Shown: positions 9,178 to 17,021 of the stretch, piece after piece
Layout of the letters: the number at the start of each line of letters is the position of its first letter
Numbering within the stretch: position 1 is the first letter of the stretch
Source: Methylocaldum sp. 14B
GTDB taxonomy: Bacteria; Pseudomonadota; Gammaproteobacteria; Methylococcales; Methylococcaceae
Assembly (NCBI RefSeq): GCF_002005105.1
Contig: NZ_MSCV01000038.1
Span: 1-64,000, forward strand
Length of the DNA stretch: 64,000 bases
Reading direction: 5' to 3'
The notes under the pieces: generated by a model
What the model was told of the DNA's origin: nothing
What the model saw: the letters and a program-made list of their open reading frames with translations, nothing else
The model's database searches: none
Translations under genes and position numbers: made by a program

Positions 9178-10401
9178 ATGGATACGTCCGATCTTCGCAT
9201 GCCCGTGAGGCTGCTGGCAGCCTCGATCGCCTGTGCCCTAACGCATACATCCCACGCGGGCGTGTACGTCCAGTGTCCGGGCGACATCAACGGCGACGCG
9301 GTCATAGACAATCCCGATCCCAATCATCCTCGCGCCGTATGCAAACATCTCGCGGCCGGTGACGGCTTCATCCGGATGGGCGACGACATCGAGAAACTGC
9401 AATACATTTTCGGCTTCAGCGACGTGACCGGCGTCCCGTCCGACCAAGTGATCGATACCGGGCTGCTGGCGGCAAATTTTCCGGCACCGACCATCTCGCT
9501 AAGGGAAGGCGACGAGTTTTACCTCACGCTCACCAACGTTGCCCTGGCGATACGCCCCGACCTGTTCGATCCCCATTCCGTCCATTTCCACGGGTTTCCC
9601 AATGCCGCGTCCGTGTTCGACGGCGTTCCCGAAGGCTCGATCGCCGTCAACCAGGGCGAATCGCTCACCTACTACTACAACATCGTGGAACCCGGCACCT
9701 TCATCTATCACTGTCACGTCGAGGCGGCGGAACACATGCAGATGGGGATGCTCGGCAATCTATACGTGCACCCGAGCCAGGACGGCACTTCCAAGACCTA
9801 CGACGGAAAGACTTACACCAAATTCGTCTACAACGACGGCGACGGCTCGACCGGGTACGACGTGGAATTTCCGCTGCAACTCGGTTCATTCGACCCCGTC
9901 TTCCACGATCTCCACCTGCAAATACAGCCGCTGCCTTTCGCAAACATGAAGGACACCTATCCCATGATCAACGGGCGCGGCTATCCGGACACCGTCAACC
10001 CTGCCCAGTTGCCGACGCCCATCGATCCGGAAACCGGGGAAAGCGCCAACAACGGGAATCAGTCGCAGAAGGTTTCCTCGCTGGTCACGGCGAGCGCCGG
10101 ACAACGCATCCTGCTGCGCATCTCCAATCTCAATGTCACCAATTTCTACACCGTGGCGGCGCTGGGGCTCCCGATGACCGTGGTGGGAACCGGCGCCCAC
10201 ATCCTGCGCGGTCCGACCGGCAAGACGCTCTACTACGATACCAGCTCCATCACCTTGGGCGGGGGCGAGGCCGTTGACGTTCTGATCGATACTCGCGGAA
10301 TCGCACCCGGAACCTACTTCCTCTACACCACCAATCTCAATTATTTGAGCAACAACACCGAGGATTACGGCGGGATGATGACCGAGATCGTGATCAATTA
10401 G
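9178..10401 (+). CDS. Multicopper-oxidase-type cupredoxin protein 1 (carries C and D copper motifs)
   Basis: Exported protein of 407 residues. ATG at 9178 is chosen because GGAGGAGG lies just ahead; an in-frame ATG at 9163 would overlap that site. A signal peptide ends near THTSHAG, and an Asp-rich DINGDAVID loop suggests calcium binding. The cupredoxin part has HSVHFHG (about 133-139), matching the HPxHxHG 'C' motif, and HCHVEAAEHMQMGM (about 178-191), matching the Cys-containing 'D' motif that supplies type 1 copper ligands. The 'A' and 'B' motifs are absent; they occur in the next protein. The C-terminal half is another cupredoxin-like domain. I infer that it forms a complete oxidase only with the product of 10418-11731. 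The style resembles large MnxG/MofA-like manganese oxidases, which alignment should test. Confidence 0.8.
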   Translation: MDTSDLRMPVRLLAASIACALTHTSHAGVYVQCPGDINGDAVIDNPDPNHPRAVCKHLAAGDGFIRMGDDIEKLQYIFGFSDVTGVPSDQVIDTGLLAANFPAPTISLREGDEFYLTLTNVALAIRPDLFDPHSVHFHGFPNAASVFDGVPEGSIAVNQGESLTYYYNIVEPGTFIYHCHVEAAEHMQMGMLGNLYVHPSQDGTSKTYDGKTYTKFVYNDGDGSTGYDVEFPLQLGSFDPVFHDLHLQIQPLPFANMKDTYPMINGRGYPDTVNPAQLPTPIDPETGESANNGNQSQKVSSLVTASAGQRILLRISNLNVTNFYTVAALGLPMTVVGTGAHILRGPTGKTLYYDTSSITLGGGEAVDVLIDTRGIAPGTYFLYTTNLNYLSNNTEDYGGMMTEIVIN

Positions 10402-10417
10402 GAGCAGGAGCAGGACC

Positions 10418-11731
10418 ATGAACCAGTCAGCTTGCATACTCGAAAGACTCTCCGTGGCCTCCGTGGCGCTATTGCTCGGCATCTTCGGGCATCCGGCGAT
10501 CGCCCAGATCGACGGCATTACCGGGCCGACCTTCGACCTCACCGCCAAGGAAGACTACATCAGCACCGCCGACGGCAATACCATCCTCGCCTGGGGCTAC
10601 GCCAACGGGAACGGGACCATGCAATATCCGGGACCGACTCTGATCGTTAACCAGGGCGACGTCGTCACCGTGACGCTGCACAACGCGCTGCCGCCGCATG
10701 GCGCCGACGCGCCCCTGCCGGTGTCCATCGTGTTTCCGGGACAGGAGGGCGTCACGGCCGGCGGCGGAAAGGAGGGATTGTTGACCCGTGAGGCCGATAT
10801 CGCGGACAACCCGGCCACACCGGAAAACGAAGCGGTCGTGACCTACACCTTCACCGCATCCCGCCCTGGAACCTATCTCTATCACGCCGGCACCAGGATG
10901 GACCTGGAGGTCGAGATGGGGCTGATGGGCGCGCTCATCGTTCGGCCCAATTCGAACAACCAGGCCTACGGACACCCGGACAGCGCTTTCGATCAGGAAT
11001 ACCTGTTCCTGCTGAGCGAGATGGATCCGACCATTCACAGGCTGGTCGAGGCCGGCCGTCGGTCCGAGATCGACACCGCGGCTTACCACCCGGTGCATTG
11101 GTTCATTAACGGACGCAATAATCCCGACACGATGCTGAAAGCGGGCAACGAAACGCCCTGGCTACCGACGCAGCCTTATAACTGCTTGCCCAGGATGCAT
11201 CCCGGCGAAAAACTCTTGCTTCGCATCATCAATGGCGGCCGCGACCTCCATCCGTTCCATCATCACGGCAACAACTCATGGTTGATCGCCCGCGACGGCA
11301 GGCTGCTGGAAAGCGCGTCCGGGACGGGGCCCGATCTCGCGGTTTCGGACTACACCATTACGACGGCGCCCGGGGAAACCTACGACGCGATCTTCGAATG
11401 GACCGGAAAACGGCTCGGCTGGGACATTTACGGGCACCAGCCGGGCGATCCCCTGCAGCCGAACGAATACGCGCCCGACCACGGCAAGCCGCTTCCGGTC
11501 GCGTTGCCGGATCCCCAACTCGCCGTGACGATTGGCGAATTCTGGAGCGGCAGCCCATATCTGGGACAGTTCGGAATATTGCCTCCCGGTGCGGGCGGCA
11601 AGAACCTCAATGCCGGCTATTTCCACATGTGGCACTCCCATACCGAGCGGGAGCTTACCAATGACGACATATTCCCGGGGGGGATGATGACCATGGTGAT
11701 CATCGAGCCACCCGGCGTGCCGATTCCTTGA
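10418..11731 (+). CDS. Multicopper-oxidase-type cupredoxin protein 2 (carries A- and B-like copper motifs)
   Basis: Exported protein of 437 residues, starting 16 bases after the previous gene with GGAGCAGGAGCAGG upstream. The signal peptide ends near HPAIAQ. Copper ligands are seen in HPFHHHG (about 278-284) and in MWHSHTERE (about 404-412), which fit the HxHG 'A' and HxH 'B' motifs of the trinuclear site. The N-terminal cupredoxin keeps only a degenerate YLYHAGT where other oxidases have YHSH or HCH, and there is no type 1 Cys motif. It therefore complements protein 1, which has the other half of the copper set. Located in the periplasm or outside the cell. A stand-alone laccase activity is unlikely. 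Confidence 0.8.
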   Translation: MNQSACILERLSVASVALLLGIFGHPAIAQIDGITGPTFDLTAKEDYISTADGNTILAWGYANGNGTMQYPGPTLIVNQGDVVTVTLHNALPPHGADAPLPVSIVFPGQEGVTAGGGKEGLLTREADIADNPATPENEAVVTYTFTASRPGTYLYHAGTRMDLEVEMGLMGALIVRPNSNNQAYGHPDSAFDQEYLFLLSEMDPTIHRLVEAGRRSEIDTAAYHPVHWFINGRNNPDTMLKAGNETPWLPTQPYNCLPRMHPGEKLLLRIINGGRDLHPFHHHGNNSWLIARDGRLLESASGTGPDLAVSDYTITTAPGETYDAIFEWTGKRLGWDIYGHQPGDPLQPNEYAPDHGKPLPVALPDPQLAVTIGEFWSGSPYLGQFGILPPGAGGKNLNAGYFHMWHSHTERELTNDDIFPGGMMTMVIIEPPGVPIP

Positions 11732-11747
11732 TCGAGGGAACGAAATC

Positions 11748-13631
11748 ATGAGCAGCAAAAAATGGAAACTGGTATCCGGTATGCGTCTCCCGCCGTTATC
11801 GGTGCTGGCGATCGCCTGGAGTTCGGCGTTCGGCGCGGAATACTGGCTGCGAGCGGACACGGTCGACGTGATGATGCCGGATGGTGCGACGATACCCATG
11901 TGGGGATTCGCGCTCGACAACGAAACATTCGATTCGGGCAACCCCGCGACCGTGCCGGGACCGACGCTGACGGTCCCGCCGGGCGATGGCACCCTCACCG
12001 TTCACTTAAAGAACAATGGATTGCCCGAGCCGGTCTCGATCGTCATACCGGGGCAAATCGCGAGCATGACGCCGGTCAAGGTCAACGACGCCAACGGCAG
12101 GCCGCGCGTCCGTTCGTTCACGGACCAGACTTCGGCCGGCGAAACCAAGACCTATCGCTGGACCAATCTCAGGCCGGGGACTTATCTCTATCACAGCGGC
12201 ACCCACCCACAGGTGCAGGTGCAGATGGGGCTGTACGGGGGGCTGAAAAAAGACGATGCGGGCGGACGGGCTTATCCCAACGTCGACTACGACAACGAAA
12301 TCATGCTGCTCTACAGCGAAATCGACCCGGCGCTGCATGCCGCCGTTGCCGGCGGCACCTATGGCGGTCCCGCCTATCCCAGCACGATCGATTACAAACC
12401 AAAATACTTCCTGATCAATGGCGAGCCGTACGACGCGAACAGCCCGCCGCCGTTTTCAGCCGGGGCAGCGGGAGAAAGGACTCTGATCCGATTCCTGAAC
12501 GCCGGCTTGCAGACGCATGTTCCCGTACTCCAGGGACTCGACATGCAACTGGTGGCCGAGGACGGCCATCCTTACCCTTATGTCAAGACTCAGTACTCGG
12601 CGATGCTGCCCGCCGCCAAGACGCTGGACGCCATGCTTACTCCGACCCCGGGCCAGGACGGCCAATATGCGATCTACGACCGCAGGCTGACTCTGACCAA
12701 CGGCATGCAGCCCGGCGGCGGCATGCTGGCTTACCTGACGGTGGGCGCGGCTGCGCCGGGCGCGCCGGTTGCCGCTAACGACGGCCCCTATACGACGAAT
12801 GAGGATACGCCTCTTTCGATCGCCGCCCCGGGCGTACTGGGCAACGATACCGGGCCATCGCCGCTCGCCGCCGCGCTGGTGAGCACCACCAGCAAGGGCA
12901 CTTTGAGCCTCTCGGCCGACGGCTCGTTCACCTATACGCCGACCGCCGATACCTCGGGCATCGACAGCTTCAGCTATAAAGCCATCAGCGGGAGCATAAG
13001 CAGCAATGTAGCGATGGTGAGCATCAGCGTGACCCCCGTGAACGATCCGCCGCTGGCGCGGAACGACGCGTACAGCATGATTCAGGGTGGAACGCTGAAT
13101 ATCGCGGCCCCCGGGGTGCTGGCTAACGACAGCGATCCGGATGCGGGCGATACGCTCACGGCGGTGAATTTCGGCACGGCGTCGAACGGCACGGTCACCG
13201 GCAACACGAACGGCGGTTTTACCTACACCCCGACCGCCGCTTTCACGGGTACGGCGACGTTCGCTTATCAGGCGCGGGACAGCAGCGGGGCCGCCAACAG
13301 CACGAGCGCCCCGGCGACCGTCTCGATCACGGTCAATCCCAATCAGGCGCCGTTGGCGCGCGACGATACGGCGACCACCAGAACGAATACGACGGTGCTT
13401 ATCAATGTCATCGCCAACGATACCGACCCGGACGGCAGTATCAACCCGAGCACGGTCACCATCGTGACCCAGCCCAACCGGCGCGGCACGGCAACACCCA
13501 ACGCCAATGGCACGGTGACCTACACGCCGAGACTCAATTTCAGGGGTACCGACGCGTTTACCTACACGGTCAGGGACAACCTGGACACAACGTCCAACGT
13601 CGCGACGGTTCGGGTGAATGTCACGCGGTAG
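11748..13631 (+). CDS. Multicopper-oxidase-like cupredoxin protein 3 with C-terminal cadherin-like repeats
   Basis: Exported protein of 627 residues. The N-terminal part (to about residue 335) has two cupredoxin-like domains with YLYHSGTHPQVQVQMG (about 146-161), a degenerate site lacking Cys. From about 343 to the end come three tandem cadherin-like/VCBS-type repeats (GVLGNDTG, GVLANDSDPD, VIANDTDPDG), rich in Asp and Thr and typical of large secreted adhesins. The last two repeats and the terminal VNVTR closely resemble the C-terminus of the protease at 14165-16396, so the two probably share a surface-attachment or export module. Full copper ligands are missing, so it is more likely a structural subunit of the oxidase than an independent enzyme. 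Confidence 0.75.
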   Translation: MSSKKWKLVSGMRLPPLSVLAIAWSSAFGAEYWLRADTVDVMMPDGATIPMWGFALDNETFDSGNPATVPGPTLTVPPGDGTLTVHLKNNGLPEPVSIVIPGQIASMTPVKVNDANGRPRVRSFTDQTSAGETKTYRWTNLRPGTYLYHSGTHPQVQVQMGLYGGLKKDDAGGRAYPNVDYDNEIMLLYSEIDPALHAAVAGGTYGGPAYPSTIDYKPKYFLINGEPYDANSPPPFSAGAAGERTLIRFLNAGLQTHVPVLQGLDMQLVAEDGHPYPYVKTQYSAMLPAAKTLDAMLTPTPGQDGQYAIYDRRLTLTNGMQPGGGMLAYLTVGAAAPGAPVAANDGPYTTNEDTPLSIAAPGVLGNDTGPSPLAAALVSTTSKGTLSLSADGSFTYTPTADTSGIDSFSYKAISGSISSNVAMVSISVTPVNDPPLARNDAYSMIQGGTLNIAAPGVLANDSDPDAGDTLTAVNFGTASNGTVTGNTNGGFTYTPTAAFTGTATFAYQARDSSGAANSTSAPATVSITVNPNQAPLARDDTATTRTNTTVLINVIANDTDPDGSINPSTVTIVTQPNRRGTATPNANGTVTYTPRLNFRGTDAFTYTVRDNLDTTSNVATVRVNVTR

Positions 13632-13655
13632 GAAATGATTCATGGGAGGAGTGTC

Positions 13656-14159
13656 ATGAAAACACAGGGGCGTGTTTCTGTGCGTCGCTATCGGATCGGC
13701 TATCTCGCTTCGGGAATGCTGGTCGTCATGAGTTGTGCCGCCGTCATCGCTGCCCGATGGCCGGGCGATTCCGCGCCGGAGGTCGCCGGTCGGGGGCTCA
13801 AACCGGTTGCAGAGATTCCGACTGAGCTGGAGAAACGGTGGGGCATCCGGCTCTTGGGCATCAGACTTTCGGCGGCGGGCAATATGCTCGATTTCCGCTA
13901 CCGTATCATCGATGCCGGAAAGGCCGCTCCGATGGCTGACCGGACGCTTAACCCCTACGTGGTGGATCAGAAGACCGGCAGCCGGCTTTTGGTGCCCACC
14001 GCGCCGACCGTCGGCTTTCTGCGCCAGACCAGCGCAGCTCCCCTGGAGAACCGAACCTACTTCGCCTTGTTCGCGAATCCCGGCAGACAAATCGAAGCCG
14101 GCGATAAAGTCACGGTGGTGATTGGTGACTTCAGAGCAGAAAATCTGGTCGTGGAGTGA
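13656..14159 (+). CDS. Membrane-anchored hypothetical protein of the oxidase operon
   Basis: A 167-residue protein starting at the ATG at 13656, which has GGGAGGAG just upstream; the in-frame ATG at 13635 lacks one. A single hydrophobic segment (IGYLASGMLVVMSCAAVIAA) near the N-terminus should be an uncleaved anchor or signal peptide, leaving a periplasmic domain that is mostly beta by appearance. I do not recognise the family. It sits between the third cupredoxin protein and the protease, ends within a few bases of the next start, and is therefore probably co-translated. A role in assembling or anchoring the oxidase is only suggested by position. Confidence 0.65.
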   Translation: MKTQGRVSVRRYRIGYLASGMLVVMSCAAVIAARWPGDSAPEVAGRGLKPVAEIPTELEKRWGIRLLGIRLSAAGNMLDFRYRIIDAGKAAPMADRTLNPYVVDQKTGSRLLVPTAPTVGFLRQTSAAPLENRTYFALFANPGRQIEAGDKVTVVIGDFRAENLVVE

Positions 14160-14164
14160 TCGCG

Positions 14165-16396
14165 ATGCGTGTTTCAAATCTCCGCAGACCAGTCAATCGC
14201 ACCGTCTCGATTCTACTGCTCGCGACCTTTGCCGGCCCGGTCACGCACGCCGGCGCCATCGATCCCCGGCTCGATGCGGTCTTGCGAACGGCAAAGCCGA
14301 ATGAGTCCATCGCCGTGATCGTTACACTGTCCGACCGAGTCGAGTTAGGCGACTTCAAGGACAAGGACAAACGGCTCCGCAGAAGTAAAATCACCAAAGC
14401 GCTCAAGGCCAAGGCGAATCAAAGCCAGAAATCGCTGAAAGCCTTTTTGCAAAGCCAGGGGGCTCAGCGCGTCCGGCAGCTTTGGTTGATCAACGGGATG
14501 TCGTTTGCCGCCAAAGGAAGAGCGGTTCTAGAAGTGGCCAGGCGGCCGGAGGTCGAGCGCATGAGTCTCGACCAGACGCTGGAAGCGCCGACGGCAAGCG
14601 CCGGCACTCAGGCCGCTCCCGAATGGAACCTAAACGTCATCCATGTTCCGGAACTATGGGCGATGCAGCACACCGGACGTGGGATCGTGGTCGCCAACAT
14701 GGATACCGGAGTGGATGCGAATCACCCAGACCTCGGCAGTCGCTGGCGGGGCGGCGCGAACAGTTGGTACGACCCGCACGGCGAGCACGCCACCCCCTAC
14801 GATGGCCACGGACACGGCACCCAGACCATGGGCATCATGGTCGGAGGGAGCGCCGGCGGCACGGCCATAGGCGTCGCTCCAGGGGCCGAATGGATCGCGG
14901 CCAAACTGTTCGACGATGCCGGACAGGCGCAATTCAGCGATATCCACCTGAGCTTTCAGTGGCTGCTCGATCCGGACGGCAACCCGGATACGTCCGACGC
15001 GCCCGACGTCGTCGCTGCCTCGTGGGGCTTGCAAGGCACCACGGACCGGTGTGTCCTCGAATTCGCGAACGACATCCAGGTCTTCAGGGAGGCGGGTATC
15101 GGCCTCGTGTTCTCGGCCGGGAACGAAGGTCCGATCTCTTCGAGCAGCGTGAGTCCGGCCAATAATCCCGAAGCCTTTTCGAGCGGTGCGGTGGACGACA
15201 CATCGGTCGTGGCGAATTTCAGCAGCCGTGGGGCTTCGGCCTGCGATGGCGGCATCTATCCTCAATTGAGCGCTCCCGGTGTCGACGTCAACACCAGCGA
15301 TTTGTCGTTCGGCGGGCTGCCTATTTACGCCACCGTCTCCGGCACGTCCTACGCCGCTGCTCATGCCGCGGGCACGATGGCCTTGCTGCTCGAAGCGTTT
15401 CCGAATACGGGCATAGCGGTCCTGGAATCGACCCTGCGGCAATCCGCCCAAGACCTGGGCGAGTCCGGCGCCGACAACAGCTACGGCTACGGGCTGATTG
15501 ATGCCAAGGCCGCGCATGATTACCTGCTCGATCATCCGCCCGGCGGCGGCCACGCGCCTGCAATTACCTCGACCCCGGTGACGACGGCCACCCAAGGGCA
15601 ACGATACACCTATACCGTAACGGCCAGCGACCCCGATGGCGACACGTTGATTTTTTCGCTCGACAGCGCGCCGACGGGCATGAGCATCGATGGCGGGACG
15701 GGGCTTATCTCCTGGATTCCGAACGCCGATCAAGTGGGCGCCAACAACGTGACCGTGAAGGTCGCCGATTTCGGCGGGCTATCCACGACTCAGACCTTTA
15801 CGATCAACGTGGCCGACGTTAATGATCCGCCCGTCGCGTCAAACGATGCCTACAGCACGGTCGAGGGCGGGACCCTCTCGATCGCCGCGCCCGGCGTGCT
15901 CGGCAACGATAGCGACCCCGACGGCGACTCGCTCAACGCTGTTCTGGCCGGCGGCGTTGCCCATGGAAGCCTGAACCTGAATGCCAATGGCAGCTTCAGT
16001 TATACGCCGGCCGTCGGCTTCACCGGCACCGACGGCTTTACCTATCGAGCCAATGACGGCACATCGTCGAGCACGCCGGCGACGGTATCCATCACCGTGG
16101 CCGCCAATAAACCCCCGGTGGCGGCGAACGACTCGGCAACCACGCGCAGAAACACCGGCAAGCTCATTGCCGTACTGGCCAACGATTCCGATCCGGACGG
16201 CAGCCTCGATCCCGCGACGGTAACGATCTCCGCGAAACCCGATAAGGGCGGATCTGCCGTCGCCAATGGCGATGGCACGATCACCTACAGGCCGAGGCTG
16301 CGCTTCACGGGCACGGAGGTTTTCAGGTACACGGTCAACGACAACCGGGGCGCCGAATCCAATGCGGCTACCGTTACGGTGAACGTCACCCGGTGA
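14165..16396 (+). CDS. Subtilisin-like (S8) serine protease with Ig/cadherin-like C-terminal domains
   Basis: Exported protease of 743 residues. After the signal peptide and a propeptide-like segment (AVIVTLSDRVELGD), the S8 triad is present: Asp in VANMDTGVD (about 181), His in DGHGHGTQ (about 217) and Ser in SGTSYAAAHAAG (about 395). Downstream are a putative-Ig/cadherin domain (about 465-555) and two repeats similar to those ending cupredoxin protein 3, including the same terminal VNVTR. ATG 14165 is preferred over GTG 14156 because GGAG lies eight bases ahead; the start lies six bases after the upstream stop. Co-expression suggests it processes or matures the secreted oxidase or the giant protein; this is inference. 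Confidence 0.9.
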   Translation: MRVSNLRRPVNRTVSILLLATFAGPVTHAGAIDPRLDAVLRTAKPNESIAVIVTLSDRVELGDFKDKDKRLRRSKITKALKAKANQSQKSLKAFLQSQGAQRVRQLWLINGMSFAAKGRAVLEVARRPEVERMSLDQTLEAPTASAGTQAAPEWNLNVIHVPELWAMQHTGRGIVVANMDTGVDANHPDLGSRWRGGANSWYDPHGEHATPYDGHGHGTQTMGIMVGGSAGGTAIGVAPGAEWIAAKLFDDAGQAQFSDIHLSFQWLLDPDGNPDTSDAPDVVAASWGLQGTTDRCVLEFANDIQVFREAGIGLVFSAGNEGPISSSSVSPANNPEAFSSGAVDDTSVVANFSSRGASACDGGIYPQLSAPGVDVNTSDLSFGGLPIYATVSGTSYAAAHAAGTMALLLEAFPNTGIAVLESTLRQSAQDLGESGADNSYGYGLIDAKAAHDYLLDHPPGGGHAPAITSTPVTTATQGQRYTYTVTASDPDGDTLIFSLDSAPTGMSIDGGTGLISWIPNADQVGANNVTVKVADFGGLSTTQTFTINVADVNDPPVASNDAYSTVEGGTLSIAAPGVLGNDSDPDGDSLNAVLAGGVAHGSLNLNANGSFSYTPAVGFTGTDGFTYRANDGTSSSTPATVSITVAANKPPVAANDSATTRRNTGKLIAVLANDSDPDGSLDPATVTISAKPDKGGSAVANGDGTITYRPRLRFTGTEVFRYTVNDNRGAESNAATVTVNVTR

Positions 16397-16409
16397 GGAG
16401 GCAAAGGAC

Positions 16410-17021
16410 ATGAACGGAACAGATTGTCGCCGCCTCGTTTCGGTTTGCCTCCTTCTCACGGCGGGGACGGCGTTTGCTCCCTGCGATGCGGGCTCTTACG
16501 ATAGGGCTGCTTCCATTTCCTTTCAGACCGGCTTATCGTACGTGATTCCGGAAATCACGCTGGTCGATCAGGGCGGCCGGCGCGTTTCCTTATCTTCCCA
16601 GCTCGATATCGATAGGCCGGTCGTCCTCGATTTCGTCTTCACCACCTGCACGACGGTCTGCCCGATATCCACGGCGCGCCTGTCCAAGCTTCAGGCGCAG
16701 CTGACCCGCCAGCGAGCAAAATTCCGCCTGATTTCGATCTCCATCGATCCGGAGCACGATACGCTGGAAGCGCTTAGGCAGTATGCCCAAGAGTTTGGCG
16801 CGGGTCCGGATTGGCGTTTTCTTACCGGCGATGCGGCCAGCGTTCTCGCCGTTCAGAAGGCTTTCGACGCCTACCGGGGCGGCAAAACCTATCACCCTGC
16901 GTTGACGTTCATGCGTTTTCCCCACGACCCGCGATGGCTCCGTTTCGAAGGGTTGGTGAGCGCCGACACCCTGCTCCATCACTTCTTGACCCTCGCTCCG
17001 GACAACGTCGCGGCCAAGTGA
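16410..17021 (+). CDS. SCO1/SenC-family copper chaperone
   Basis: Thioredoxin-fold periplasmic protein of 203 residues that binds copper and reduces or metallates target oxidases. The signal peptide is followed by the copper motif TCTTVCP (CxxxCP, about residues 79-85) and the distal ligand His in GGKTYHPA, as in SCO proteins. The start has GGAGG upstream, 13 bases after the protease stop. Its stop codon overlaps the start of the cytochrome gene (TGATG), indicating translational coupling. In this operon it is the likely copper loader for the split multicopper oxidase. Confidence 0.9.
   Translation: MNGTDCRRLVSVCLLLTAGTAFAPCDAGSYDRAASISFQTGLSYVIPEITLVDQGGRRVSLSSQLDIDRPVVLDFVFTTCTTVCPISTARLSKLQAQLTRQRAKFRLISISIDPEHDTLEALRQYAQEFGAGPDWRFLTGDAASVLAVQKAFDAYRGGKTYHPALTFMRFPHDPRWLRFEGLVSADTLLHHFLTLAPDNVAAK

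Noticed and set aside
9178..10401. A conventional stand-alone laccase
   Set aside because: Only half of the copper motifs are present in this protein; the others are in the next gene.
12456..14177. 573-codon leftward open frame
   Set aside because: It lies wholly opposite the cupredoxin and anchored-protein genes and is Arg/Gly-rich as expected for an antisense frame in high-GC DNA; no domain or ribosome binding site.
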